Assembly (NCBI RefSeq): GCF_001719165.1
Contig: NZ_CP017057.1
Coordinates: 186,001 to 250,000, forward strand
Direction of reading: 5' to 3'
DNA: 64,000 nucleotides
DNA from: Erythrobacter litoralis
GTDB lineage: Bacteria > Pseudomonadota > Alphaproteobacteria > Sphingomonadales > Sphingomonadaceae
The notes under the pieces are model-generated. The model saw only the letters and a list, made by a program, of their open reading frames with translations. It searched no databases and was not told where the DNA came from. The position numbers and the translations under genes were made by a program. This document shows positions 27,340-36,036 of this stretch, one piece after another. Every line of letters starts with the position of its first letter. Position 1 is the stretch's first letter.

Positions 27340-30300
27340 ATGCGTGAAAGCTACGGAAAATCGGCCAGCGGCCTGAAGAATTCGGGCTATGAGCGCCGAT
27401 GGTGGCCACTGAGCGAAGCCAGCAAGGTTGCGATAAGTCGATGCGTTCTCATCGGCATCCTTCCAGGCTGCGCTGTCTTCAGTGGAGCCATGGCGCTGCA
27501 GGAGTTGCTTGCGATCCTTGGGCCGGTGGAAAACGCAAGCGGCGTCCTGCAACCGCGCAAACGGGCGGCGGGCGATCGTATTGTGCCGGCACTGCCCGAA
27601 CCTGCTCTTGTCGTTCCCGTCTCCGCGAGGCGTTCCGTTCAAATCGCACCTTCACCGGCAAAGCCTCTGCCGCCAACGGTGCGCGAAGAGCGGCTCGCCT
27701 TCCTCGCGATGCAGGCAGATCCTATGCCGATCGCACTCTTGCAGCCCCAGCCAGCCACACAGGCGACGGTTCCGGCGATAGATGTCTCAGTCACTACCCC
27801 TGCACCCGCGTTCGCGCTCGAGGCTACAACACTGGCAGCCCGAGACGAGCCGGGTGGGGTGGTAAGCGATGGCGTGCTTTTCTCTCTAGATGCGCCGCTC
27901 ACGCTCGGTGTTGAAACTGCACCGGGGGCGGTGGTGGCCAGCCTTGCGGAAGAGGTTGTGCCGATCTTACCGACGTTCGATGTCGCGAATGGGGCCTCTG
28001 AGCATGTGCAACTTTCGACGCCCCTGTCTTTGATCAATGTAGCATCCATCAGCCAAGATGCCGTCTCTGATCCAGTGCCTGGTTTGATCCCGTCTAGACC
28101 AGCTGCTTCGACAGCATCTGACGCCGCGGCGCGCATGGTGCATCTGCCAGCGCGCCAGGCTGACGAGCAGGAAAACAACGCCGACCGTGAGTGGCAGATG
28201 GCTTCGGCACTGCCGGCTGCCCCAAGCCTTTTGGTCAGCTTCTCCCGGTCCGACTCAGCATCGGCGCTGGGGGAATCAATCGCTGCTGAAGTGGTCCGCC
28301 CGGAGTCTCCGCTCGAACCGCTCTCGGTTTCGATTGCTCCCGCATTGAACATCGATTCGCGTCTGCCCATGCTGATCGATGAGCAGCTGGCCGGATTGCT
28401 TGACGTCCGCCAGACGCTCGACGGGCTATCTATACGTGTCGGATCGCTGGCCGACCTACTGAAGGACCGTTTCTCGGCGAGCGAGTGGGCGCGGTTTGAA
28501 AACGCAAATGCGCTCGACCTGTACCTCTCGCTTCCCCAGCTGCGTGAGACAGGCATCCCGATCGCTTACGATCCAGTTCGCGATGCGTTCGAGTTGGGCG
28601 AACCGGCGTCTACTGTGGCACCCGCGTTCGCGCTCGAGGCTACAACACTGGCAGCCCGAGACGAGCCGGGTGGGGTGGTAAGCGATGGCGTGCTTTTCTC
28701 TCTAGATGCGCCGCTCACGCTCGGTGTTGAAACTGCACCGGGGGCGGTGGTGGCCAGCCTTGCGGAAGAGGTTGTGCCGATCTTACCGACGTTCGATGTC
28801 GCGAATGGGGCCTCTGAGCATGTGCAACTTTCGACGCCCCTGTCTTTGATCAATGTAGCATCCATCAGCCAAGATGCCGTCTCTGATCCAGTGCCTGGTT
28901 TGATCCCGTCTAGACCAGCTGCTTCGACAGCATCTGACGCCGCGGCGCGCATGGTGCATCTGCCAGCGCGCCAGGCTGACGAGCAGGAAAACAACGCCGA
29001 CCGTGAGTGGCAGATGGCTTCGGCACTGCCGGCTGCCCCAAGCCTTTTGGTCAGCTTCTCCCGGTCCGACTCAGCATCGGCGCTGGGGGAATCAATCGCT
29101 GCTGAAGTGGTCCGCCCGGAGTCTCCGCTCGAACCGCTCTCGGTTTCGATTGCTCCCGCATTGAACATCGATTCGCGTCTGCCCATGCTGATCGCTGAGC
29201 AGCTGGCCGGATTGCTTGACGTCCGCCAGACGCTCGACGGGCTATCTATACGTGTCGGATCGCTGGCCGACCTACTGAAGGACCGTTTCTCGGCGAGCGA
29301 GTGGGCGCGGTTTGAAAACGCAAATGCGCTCGACCTGTACCTCTCGCTTCCCCAGCTGCGTGAGACAGGCATCCCGATCGCTTACGATCCAGTTCGCGAT
29401 GCGTTCGAGTTGGGCGAACCGGCGTCTACTGTGGCACCCGCGTTCGCGCTCGAGGTGCCGAGCCTAAATGCGAGTGTTGACGCGCTTCCGTCTCATTCGG
29501 CACCAGCTCTTGGTGAAGCAATCGCCGTCAGCGCCAGCACCGCCCAAGACCTAGGTGCACCGACAGTTCTCTCCCGAGAACAGTCGCACGCCGCCAGCGA
29601 GGTCGAGTTTGTTCCCAAACGCTTCCATGATGACGAAGTCCCTTTCGCGTCGTTCGTAGTAGACCAAGGCTCCCCGCAGCCCGTTGTCGCTTCCGGTTCG
29701 CCGCCGCAGCCCGACCTGTCACCCGCTGCCGAGCGCGCGGTGGTCATCAATGTTCCGCTGGCAACGGAAGGCGCGACGCTCGGAAACATCCGAGCCGAAA
29801 TCAATTCGACCCACGTCCTGAAGGCGTCGGCGACCGACGTCGCCGAAGTGCTCGGCTCGCTCGTCGACGATATAACCCGCGACAGGTTGCTAGGGCTGGG
29901 ACCGGATCTCGTGCCGGTCGATCGGCTGCGCGAAATCGGGCTCGACATTACCTTCGTGCCCTCGACGTTGAGCTTATCTGTTGACATCCCGCTCGCATCG
30001 CGAGGAACACAGGTTCTCTCGGGGAGTCGGCAAATCGACTTTTCCGGAATGCCGGCAGCCTTGCCTTCGAATTTTTCGGCCGGCGTCACCCTGTCCTCGT
30101 TCACCACCGGCGATATAGTGGCAATGGAACGGGTCAGCTCCAACCTTCTGGTCAACGGCTTCACGAATGTAGGGGGAATCGAAGGCGTCAATCTTCTGTT
30201 TGGTGGGCAATTCGATTTTACCGGAAACGAGAATTTCTTCATCCGCGACCGGATCATTGCCTTTAAGGACGATACGGACAACGTCCTACGCTATTCCGGT

Positions 30301-32055
30301 GGTGACATTCTGCCCCTACAATCGCGTTACGGAAGTGATTTCGATCTGCTTGGTATCGGCGTACAACGTTTCTATCAGGACCTGCAGCCCAATCGCAACG
30401 TGCGGCCTCTCGGAAGCCGCTCGTTTCTGCTCGAACGCCCAGCCTTGATCGAAATCTACGTTAACGGCGCGTTGCTCCGCACCTTCAGCGCTGGGCCCGG
30501 CCCGATCGACATTCGCGACATTCCGGTCTCAGACCTCAGTAACCAAGTCACCATCGTGATTGAGGACGCGCTTGGGCGGCGCGAAGTCGATAGCTTCACG
30601 CTGGGCAACGACGTCAACCTGTTGAGCGACGGGTTGAATGAGTTCTCCTTCGCGGTCGGGATGCTGCGCGACAACAGGGTGGTCGGGTTTTCCTATACTT
30701 CCGATCCAGTCGCGAGCCTGTTCTATCGGCAGGGCGTGACTGAATCGCTGACCTTGTCAGGAAGTGCGGTCATCACACAAGATTACCAGAACATCGGCTT
30801 TTCCGCGGCTTTCGCGGCCTTTCGCGGCGTCACCCAGATCGATATCGCGGCTAGCAACAGCAATGTCGGTGAAGGCGCCGTCGTGGCATTGAACTACCGC
30901 GGTACGCCTATCGATCTCGGGTTCGGCGGCGCGCAGACCAATCTTCGGGCCGAGTATCGCACGCCCCAATTCCAAACCCTCGCGAGCTTCGGTTTTCTCG
31001 AGGACATCGAGTTCGATCTAGCGGCGGACGTGCGCGCGAACATCTCGCCGACTTCGCAGGCGGTTTTTGGGGCGACCTATTTCTCCACGCACCGCACCGA
31101 CGAGGAGAGATACGGGCTGTTTGGCGGTCTCCAGAAGCAACTCGGACGTTTCAATCTCGGCGTCAATCTCCGCTATTCCGAGTTCAATTCGCGGAGCGAG
31201 TTCGGCGCTCTCGTGACCGCTGCGGTGCAGCTTGGCCGGCGCTCCAACATCTTTGCGACGGTGGACACGGCGAGTCAGACAGCGCGTGTCGAGTATCGCC
31301 AGCTTCGCCCGTTGACCCTCCCTGAGGTCGAATATGGCGCGCGCGCCCAATATGGCCCCGACAGCTACGAGATCGGGGGCCGGTTCGGCTACGGCACGTC
31401 GCGTTTCGAGGCGCTTGTGGACATCCAGCAGGAATATGATCGCGCTGAGTCGGACTTCCGCAACCAGTCCTCCGTCCGGCTACAGACCGGGATCGGGTTC
31501 ACCGATGGCACTTTTGGTATTGGACGTGATCCTTCGCGAGGCTTCATCATGGTCAAGAAGCACCCATCGCTCGAAGACGCGCAAGTTCGCGTTTCAACCG
31601 GCGCAGTCGGTCGCGATCTCGGCTTCGCCGACTCTCTCGGCCCGGCAGTCGTGCCGGTCTTCATTCCCTATCGCCCGCAGGAAATCCGGGTCTCCACCGA
31701 GAACGCTCCAGTGGGCTACAACATCGGCGCTGGCGAATATGTCGCGATGCCGGGTGCACGAACAGGGATTGCCGTCACCGTTGGGTCCGACGATTATCGC
31801 ATCGCCACCGCGACCCTGACGGGTTTCGACAACAAGCGTGTTGGGCTCACCACCGGCCGTCTAATCGACCTCGAGAATGGCAAAACGCGCACCTTCTTTA
31901 CCAATCGGACGGGACGGGCGGTATTCACGCAGCTTGCTCCTGGACGGTATCGGGCCGAAATCGACGGAACGGACTTGCAGTTCGAGTTCGAAGTGCGAGA
32001 AGATGATCCGGCCAACATTTCGCTGGGCAATATTGAGTTGAGGAGCGGCAAATGA
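27340..32055 (+). CDS. Fimbrial outer-membrane usher with ~800-residue N-terminal extension containing a tandem duplication
   Basis: This 1571-residue protein is about twice a normal usher. Residues ~801-1571 form a complete archaic-type usher: an N-terminal domain (V-V-I-N-V-P-L ... V-D-R-L-R-E-I-G-L), a long beta-barrel rich in alternating residues (Y-V-N-G-A-L-L, G-P-G-P-I-D-I-R-D-I-P), and a C-terminal carboxypeptidase-regulatory-like domain. Residues 1-~30 are polar and basic, and ~31-55 are hydrophobic (long signal peptide or membrane anchor). Residues ~60-150 are Pro/Ala-rich. Residues 155-426 and 427-698 are two copies of a 272-residue unit differing by one base. Each unit ends in a module similar to the usher N-terminal domain. 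The start codon is the furthest ATG compatible with the hydrophobic segment, and GGGGGCG lies before it. It overlaps the next gene (ATGA). Confidence 0.85.
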   Translation: MRESYGKSASGLKNSGYERRWWPLSEASKVAISRCVLIGILPGCAVFSGAMALQELLAILGPVENASGVLQPRKRAAGDRIVPALPEPALVVPVSARRSVQIAPSPAKPLPPTVREERLAFLAMQADPMPIALLQPQPATQATVPAIDVSVTTPAPAFALEATTLAARDEPGGVVSDGVLFSLDAPLTLGVETAPGAVVASLAEEVVPILPTFDVANGASEHVQLSTPLSLINVASISQDAVSDPVPGLIPSRPAASTASDAAARMVHLPARQADEQENNADREWQMASALPAAPSLLVSFSRSDSASALGESIAAEVVRPESPLEPLSVSIAPALNIDSRLPMLIDEQLAGLLDVRQTLDGLSIRVGSLADLLKDRFSASEWARFENANALDLYLSLPQLRETGIPIAYDPVRDAFELGEPASTVAPAFALEATTLAARDEPGGVVSDGVLFSLDAPLTLGVETAPGAVVASLAEEVVPILPTFDVANGASEHVQLSTPLSLINVASISQDAVSDPVPGLIPSRPAASTASDAAARMVHLPARQADEQENNADREWQMASALPAAPSLLVSFSRSDSASALGESIAAEVVRPESPLEPLSVSIAPALNIDSRLPMLIAEQLAGLLDVRQTLDGLSIRVGSLADLLKDRFSASEWARFENANALDLYLSLPQLRETGIPIAYDPVRDAFELGEPASTVAPAFALEVPSLNASVDALPSHSAPALGEAIAVSASTAQDLGAPTVLSREQSHAASEVEFVPKRFHDDEVPFASFVVDQGSPQPVVASGSPPQPDLSPAAERAVVINVPLATEGATLGNIRAEINSTHVLKASATDVAEVLGSLVDDITRDRLLGLGPDLVPVDRLREIGLDITFVPSTLSLSVDIPLASRGTQVLSGSRQIDFSGMPAALPSNFSAGVTLSSFTTGDIVAMERVSSNLLVNGFTNVGGIEGVNLLFGGQFDFTGNENFFIRDRIIAFKDDTDNVLRYSGGDILPLQSRYGSDFDLLGIGVQRFYQDLQPNRNVRPLGSRSFLLERPALIEIYVNGALLRTFSAGPGPIDIRDIPVSDLSNQVTIVIEDALGRREVDSFTLGNDVNLLSDGLNEFSFAVGMLRDNRVVGFSYTSDPVASLFYRQGVTESLTLSGSAVITQDYQNIGFSAAFAAFRGVTQIDIAASNSNVGEGAVVALNYRGTPIDLGFGGAQTNLRAEYRTPQFQTLASFGFLEDIEFDLAADVRANISPTSQAVFGATYFSTHRTDEERYGLFGGLQKQLGRFNLGVNLRYSEFNSRSEFGALVTAAVQLGRRSNIFATVDTASQTARVEYRQLRPLTLPEVEYGARAQYGPDSYEIGGRFGYGTSRFEALVDIQQEYDRAESDFRNQSSVRLQTGIGFTDGTFGIGRDPSRGFIMVKKHPSLEDAQVRVSTGAVGRDLGFADSLGPAVVPVFIPYRPQEIRVSTENAPVGYNIGAGEYVAMPGARTGIAVTVGSDDYRIATATLTGFDNKRVGLTTGRLIDLENGKTRTFFTNRTGRAVFTQLAPGRYRAEIDGTDLQFEFEVREDDPANISLGNIELRSGK
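27802..29455 (+). repeat. In-frame 816-bp tandem duplication plus 22-bp third partial copy
   Basis: Copy 1 spans 27802-28617 and copy 2 spans 28618-29433. Read by eye they differ only at one base (A at 28379, C at 29195; Asp to Ala). The first 22 bases of the unit recur once more at 29434-29455, after which the sequence diverges. The length is a multiple of three, so the reading frame is kept. The 22-bp direct repeat flanking a single ancestral unit would explain the duplication by unequal recombination. Confidence 0.93.
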
Positions 32056-32894
32056 GATGGCTTGTTATCATAGGGGCGGGCCTGCTGCCTGCCACGGCCT
32101 TGCAGGCAGGCCCTTGCGCGACCTACGAAGCCGACGCCGTCCAGATTGGTGAACGGACCTATGATCCGGCCGATCTCGGCTTCAAAGTGGTGACGATCCA
32201 GCTGGAACGAAACCCGGAGCAGCTCGACAATTCCTGCCAATCGGCGGAAATTGAAATCACGGAGCAGACCGGTTACTCTATAACCCTGCGCAACGGTTCA
32301 AATAAACTCGACACGCGCTTCGTCCGCTCGCCTCGGTTCGCCCAGCCAGCCGACAATCTTATCCGCCTGACAGGCAATGCGCGACGCGACCTGCTAAGAG
32401 ACCGGGTGCTGCTGATCGACATGCTCGAAGCGCCTGCCGGACAATTCGTGCTTCCCGGCGAATATTCGGCGGACTTGTCGATGCGGGTTGGCAGTGGGCT
32501 GCCCGTCAGCTTCCGCGTTAGCTTGTTCGTTGCGCCCTCCGTCACGCTGCTGGACGGCGGTGCCACCCGCAACCTCTCGCTCGGCGAGGTGACAGACGGC
32601 GGCTTTATAAGCTCAGACTTCTTATATCGCACTAATTCGTCGCTGCTCGTCACGGCTTTTTCCGACAATCGGGGGGCGTTGCTGCATGAAAACGGCGAGG
32701 CTTTCGGGCGGATCCCCTACACTGCGCGGATCGACGGAAAGATCATAGATTTGACGGGACAATCTCCCGTCGTCTTGCCTTACGTAGACTCCCGGCAGCG
32801 CGCCGGCACACTTGCCGTCAATGTTGACCCGCAGCCAGCCGCTTTCGCCGGAACCTACCGGGATACGCTGACAATCACCTTCACTGCCAACTAG
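32052..32894 (+). CDS. Spore coat U-type fimbrial tip / adhesin candidate
   Basis: This 280-residue secreted protein has signal peptide M-R-W-L to A-L-Q-A before G-P-C. The N-terminal half has two cysteines (G-P-C-A-T and N-S-C-Q-S) and a beta-rich pattern. The C-terminal half ends A-G-T-Y-R-D-T-L-T-I-T-F-T-A-N, nearly the same last strand as the pilin in this operon. A two-domain protein as the last gene after the usher is the layout of the tip subunit in archaic chaperone-usher loci (CsuE position). The ATG overlaps the usher stop by four bases. What it binds is unknown. Confidence 0.75.
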   Translation: MRWLVIIGAGLLPATALQAGPCATYEADAVQIGERTYDPADLGFKVVTIQLERNPEQLDNSCQSAEIEITEQTGYSITLRNGSNKLDTRFVRSPRFAQPADNLIRLTGNARRDLLRDRVLLIDMLEAPAGQFVLPGEYSADLSMRVGSGLPVSFRVSLFVAPSVTLLDGGATRNLSLGEVTDGGFISSDFLYRTNSSLLVTAFSDNRGALLHENGEAFGRIPYTARIDGKIIDLTGQSPVVLPYVDSRQRAGTLAVNVDPQPAAFAGTYRDTLTITFTAN

Positions 32895-32897
32895 CGT

Positions 32898-33266
32898 TTA
32901 GTAACCTACGAGCGAAACCGAATTGCTCGAGAGGGTTTCGATATCCTTCTCAAAAACAATCTCGACCTCGCTGCGGCCGGGACGGAATTGGCGTAACATG
33001 ACACTGCTTGCGCCATGGCTCGATGCGAAGTGGGCCGAATTTACCTTTGAGACGCGGTTGTCGCCAAGATCGCCGTCGAAGGATAGGTCGATGTTCTCGG
33101 CGTTACAACTCGTCGATACTCGTAGCACACGCGGGTTGTCTGTGCTGGCAGACAAAGATTCGATCGAGCAAATCACCGGCACCCGCACCCGTAGATCAAA
33201 ATTAATTGCTGATGCCACAGATCCTAGGATCAACGCAGGAAGAGCAATAGAGGCTAGGGCGACCAT
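32898..33266 (-). CDS. Small secreted protein with two cysteines, unknown function
   Basis: This 122-residue protein has an evident signal peptide (V-A-L-A-S-I-A-L-P-A-L-I-L-G-S-V-A-S-A before I-N-F). The mature part is ~100 residues and beta-rich in appearance, with two cysteines (V-I-C-S-I and T-S-C-N-A) spaced as in small pilin or spore-coat-U domains. AAAGGA precedes ATG 33266 by eight bases. It lies tail-to-tail with the tip gene, three bases apart. No family was recognised. A divergent pilin-like accessory subunit is possible; position and cysteine spacing are the only grounds. Confidence 0.6.
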   Translation of the reverse strand: MVALASIALPALILGSVASAINFDLRVRVPVICSIESLSASTDNPRVLRVSTSCNAENIDLSFDGDLGDNRVSKVNSAHFASSHGASSVMLRQFRPGRSEVEIVFEKDIETLSSNSVSLVGY

Positions 33267-33530
33267 GGTGCATATCCTTTCGCACCTGATCTGCCAGAGC
33301 AGCAATTAAGTCGACTGGAATGAATATGGTAAACGATCTTTTAGCCAATTTATCCTCATTGGCGCGCGGCGACTTTTCGAGGAGGCTCAGTGCGTACAGA
33401 CTACACTCAAAGCTGCCTGAAAATGCGGCCCACTGCCGACACCCGAATTTTCGCCTGGTTGACAGACACGGCCATTTACATCGATCTCACGTTCCGAAAA
33501 CCACGTAGTCCGTAATCATTGAGGGTTAGC

Positions 33531-33919
33531 ATGACCATGTCGTTTGCAGAGCTCATCCCTCATGAGTTGCCGCTGATCAAGACAATGGCAACGTTGCGCC
33601 AGATTGAGGTTTTCCGCTCTGTGCCATTGCTTCTGTCGATATCCGGCTCGGCTCAAGATCTGGGAACAACAGCTGCCAGCATCAGCACGATCTTTCAGAG
33701 ACTCGACAATCACTTTGACGTCCCAGTTTTCCAGGAACGCCGCCACAGAGTAAATCTACAGAAGAAGGCGTTGCGATCGTAGGCATCCTATCTGATCTCA
33801 CTCCTGCGATCGAGCAGGCTGTTTCGCGTCTGAGTAACGCGCCTTACGCTGTAGGCAAGCCAAGGTTCGGTTCAGCGCTCCTTCCCGGCCCACCGGTTCA
33901 CCGAACGAATATCGGGTGA
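33531..33919 (+). pseudogene. LysR-family regulator remnant, frameshifted and truncated
   Basis: The first ~75 codons read as a LysR helix-turn-helix: T-L-R-Q-I-E-V-F-R-S, then A-Q-D-L-G, A-S-I-S-T-I-F-Q-R-L-D and V-P-V-F-Q-E-R-R. At about 33758-33760 the frame changes. Restoring a single A gives L-T-E-E-G, the standard LysR sequence, and the restored frame continues as a plausible linker helix (L-S-D-L-T-P-A-I-E-Q-A-V-S-R-L) up to a TGA at 33917. The effector-binding domain, about 200 residues, is missing. It lies between the fimbrial locus and tRNA-Gly and may once have controlled the fimbriae. Confidence 0.7.
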
Positions 33920-34028
33920 GACCGAGTTCCCGGGTCTGGCCCTATGAGATGCTGCGTGAGAAGCTATGGGGGAAATGGTGCGCATGCCGACTCCAGAATG
34001 GCAGTTGTCTGAAGCTTTTCGGGACTGG

Positions 34029-34102
34029 TGGAGCGGGTAAGGGGAATCGAACCCCTCTAGCCAGCTTGGAAGGCTGGAGCATTACCACTATGCTATACCC
34101 GC
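34029..34102 (-). tRNA. tRNA-Gly(TCC)
   Basis: The minus strand folds as a 74-base tRNA with encoded CCA. The acceptor stem is GCGGGTA / TACCCGC, the anticodon stem CCAGC / GCTGG with loop CTTCCAA (anticodon TCC), and the T-arm AGGGG-TTCGATT-CCCCT. The discriminator is T. Its 3' end points toward the LysR remnant and the fimbrial region, the side where mobile elements insert at tRNA genes. No second copy of the tRNA end was found. Confidence 0.95.
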
Positions 34103-34180
34103 CGATGCACACGGTAGCGCCGCCAATGCCACCGAAAGCGCAGCAAGGTCAATGTCGATTGTACCGACGGCCATGTCCGC

Positions 34181-35047
34181 TCAGCCCGTTTTCGCCCCCA
34201 CCGCCATGTTGTCGATGAGCCGCGTTCCGCCGATCCTCGCCGCGACCAGCAGGCGGGCGGGCGCGTCCCCAAGCGCATCGAGCGGGGTGAGCGAGGCGGC
34301 ATCGGCAAGGGTGAAGTAATCGGGCCGTTCGAAGCCTGCCTCCATGAGCCTCTCCCCGGTCGCCGCGAGCGTCGCCGGGACCGGCTCGCCCGCCTCGATC
34401 GCGGCGATTGCCTCGCGCATGGCGGCGGGCAGGGTCGCGGCGGCCCTGCGCTGGTCGGGCGAGAGATAGCGATTGCGGCTCGACAGCGCGAGCCCGTCCG
34501 CCTCGCGCACCGTGGGCACGCCGAGGATGGCATCGACATGCGGGCGGGCGAAATCGAGATCGCGCGCCATGGCGCGGATGACGGCGAGCTGCTGGAAATC
34601 CTTCTCCCCGAAAAACGCCCTGTCGGGCTGGATCTGGTTGAAGAGCTTGGCGACCACCGTCGCGACCCCGTCGAAATGTCCGGGTCGGGCGGCACCGCAC
34701 AGCCCCTCGCTCACCCCCTTTACCGATATGCTGGTCGCGAAACCGGCGGGATACATCGCCTCGACGCCAGGCGCCCAGAGCAGCGCGACCCCTTCTGCCT
34801 CGAGCATCGCCGAATCCTCGGCAAGCTGGCGGGGATAGGCGTCGAGGTCCTCGTTCGGGCCGAACTGGGCGGGATTGACGAAGATCGAGGCGACGACATG
34901 GTCGCAATGTTCGCGCGCCCTGCGGACCAGCGTGAGATGCCCTTCGTGCAGCGCACCCATGGTCGGCACCAGGCCCACCGTTCCGCCGTCCCGCCGCAGC
35001 GACTCGAGCGCCTTTCTCAACACCAGGAGCGTGCTTGCCGTTTGCAC
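34181..35047 (-). CDS. panC: Pantothenate synthetase (pantoate-beta-alanine ligase)
   Basis: This 288-residue enzyme of pantothenate and CoA biosynthesis joins pantoate and beta-alanine with ATP. Motifs are [11 protein letters not shown] (nucleotide site), [15 protein letters not shown] and the K/R-rich S-S-R-N region. GTG at 35047 is chosen because GGAGGCG precedes it and the length then matches E. coli PanC (283). A longer in-frame start adds ~50 Arg/Gly-rich residues that belong to the divergent promoter region. It is divergent from mipZ. Confidence 0.94.
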   Translation of the reverse strand: MQTASTLLVLRKALESLRRDGGTVGLVPTMGALHEGHLTLVRRAREHCDHVVASIFVNPAQFGPNEDLDAYPRQLAEDSAMLEAEGVALLWAPGVEAMYPAGFATSISVKGVSEGLCGAARPGHFDGVATVVAKLFNQIQPDRAFFGEKDFQQLAVIRAMARDLDFARPHVDAILGVPTVREADGLALSSRNRYLSPDQRRAAATLPAAMREAIAAIEAGEPVPATLAATGERLMEAGFERPDYFTLADAASLTPLDALGDAPARLLVAARIGGTRLIDNMAVGAKTG

Positions 35048-35174
35048 CCGTTCGCCTCCGCCGATAGACTTTGCGCCAACAATGGCCTCTACGCCCCCTA
35101 AGCATTCGAGCGCCCGCTCCACAAGCCGCGCCGGGCGCCCGGGGGCAGGGCCGCACCAAGGGAAGCACCGCCGC

Positions 35175-36032
35175 ATGTCCGATGAACCGCACGACAAGAG
35201 CGCGCCCGAAGCGCAGAAGGCCGCCCCCCGCGCGGCTCACCGTATCGTCTTCGCGAACGAGAAGGGCGGGACGGGCAAGTCGACCACCGCGGTCCATGTC
35301 GCGGTCGCGCTGTCCTATCTTGGCGCGCGGGTGGCGATCATCGATCTCGATCCCCGCCAGCGCACCAGCTTTCGCTACATGGAAAACCGCGTGGGCACGA
35401 TGCGCCTGCGCGGCCTGACCCTGCCGACCCCGGCCTGCGAGGTGTTCACCGGCGACAGCGTCGAGGAACTGCTCGACGCCATCGCCCGGGTCGAGGCTGA
35501 TTGCGATTTCCTGATCGTCGACAATCCCGGCCGCGACGATCCCTTCGCCCGCGCGGCGGTGGAGAATGCCGACACGCTCGTCACGCCGCTCAATGACAGC
35601 TTCGTCGATTTCGACCTCATCGGCCAGGTCGACGGAGAAACCTTCAAGGTGAAGAAGCTGTCCTTCTTCGCCGAGCTGGTCTGGGAAGCGCGGCTGCGGC
35701 GCAGCCGGGCGACGATCGAGCAGAAGCGCCCGGAAATGGACTGGATCGTGGTGAGAAACCGCACCGGCCATGTCGAGGCTCGCAACATGGCGCGGATCGA
35801 AAAGGCCCTTGCGGAAATGTCGAAGCGGGTCGGTTTTCGCGTGACGCGCGGCCTGTCCGAACGCGTGATCTATCGCGAGCTGTTTCCCTCCGGGCTCACC
35901 CTGCTCGACAAGGGGCATCTGGGCGAACTCGGCACCAGCCATCTCGTGGCACGGCAGGAATTGCGCGCGCTGATCAAGGCGCTGAACCTGCCGGATTTCG
36001 CGCCCGCCGCGCCGCAGCTCGAACTCGCCTGA
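35175..36032 (+). CDS. mipZ: Division-plane positioning ATPase MipZ (ParA/MinD family)
   Basis: This 285-residue P-loop ATPase has the deviant Walker A K-G-G-T-G-K-S-T at residues 30-37. [26 protein letters not shown] and [12 protein letters not shown] are characteristic of Caulobacter MipZ, not of plasmid ParA. MipZ forms a gradient from the ParB-bound poles and blocks FtsZ assembly away from midcell. The N-terminus is about 20 residues longer than in Caulobacter. A J-domain gene follows after four bases. Confidence 0.92.
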   Translation: MSDEPHDKSAPEAQKAAPRAAHRIVFANEKGGTGKSTTAVHVAVALSYLGARVAIIDLDPRQRTSFRYMENRVGTMRLRGLTLPTPACEVFTGDSVEELLDAIARVEADCDFLIVDNPGRDDPFARAAVENADTLVTPLNDSFVDFDLIGQVDGETFKVKKLSFFAELVWEARLRRSRATIEQKRPEMDWIVVRNRTGHVEARNMARIEKALAEMSKRVGFRVTRGLSERVIYRELFPSGLTLLDKGHLGELGTSHLVARQELRALIKALNLPDFAPAAPQLELA

Positions 36033-36036
36033 GACC

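Noticed and set aside
27639..29372. Two near-identical antisense open frames (305 and 268 codons) across the usher repeats
   Set aside because: They mirror the duplicated unit and are Ser-rich without a Shine-Dalgarno; the sense frame is continuous with a complete usher.
27802..29455. CRISPR array or transposon in the usher repeat region
   Set aside because: Only two long direct copies, no short repeats with spacers, no terminal inverted repeats and no transposase. The frame is unbroken.
33920..34102. Attachment-site duplication of the tRNA end
   Set aside because: Looked for the last bases of tRNA-Gly near 25.3 kb and elsewhere in the window; no second copy was seen, and there is no integrase.
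33916..34218. 100-codon frame running through tRNA-Gly
   Set aside because: It covers a complete tRNA gene on the other strand and has no family features.
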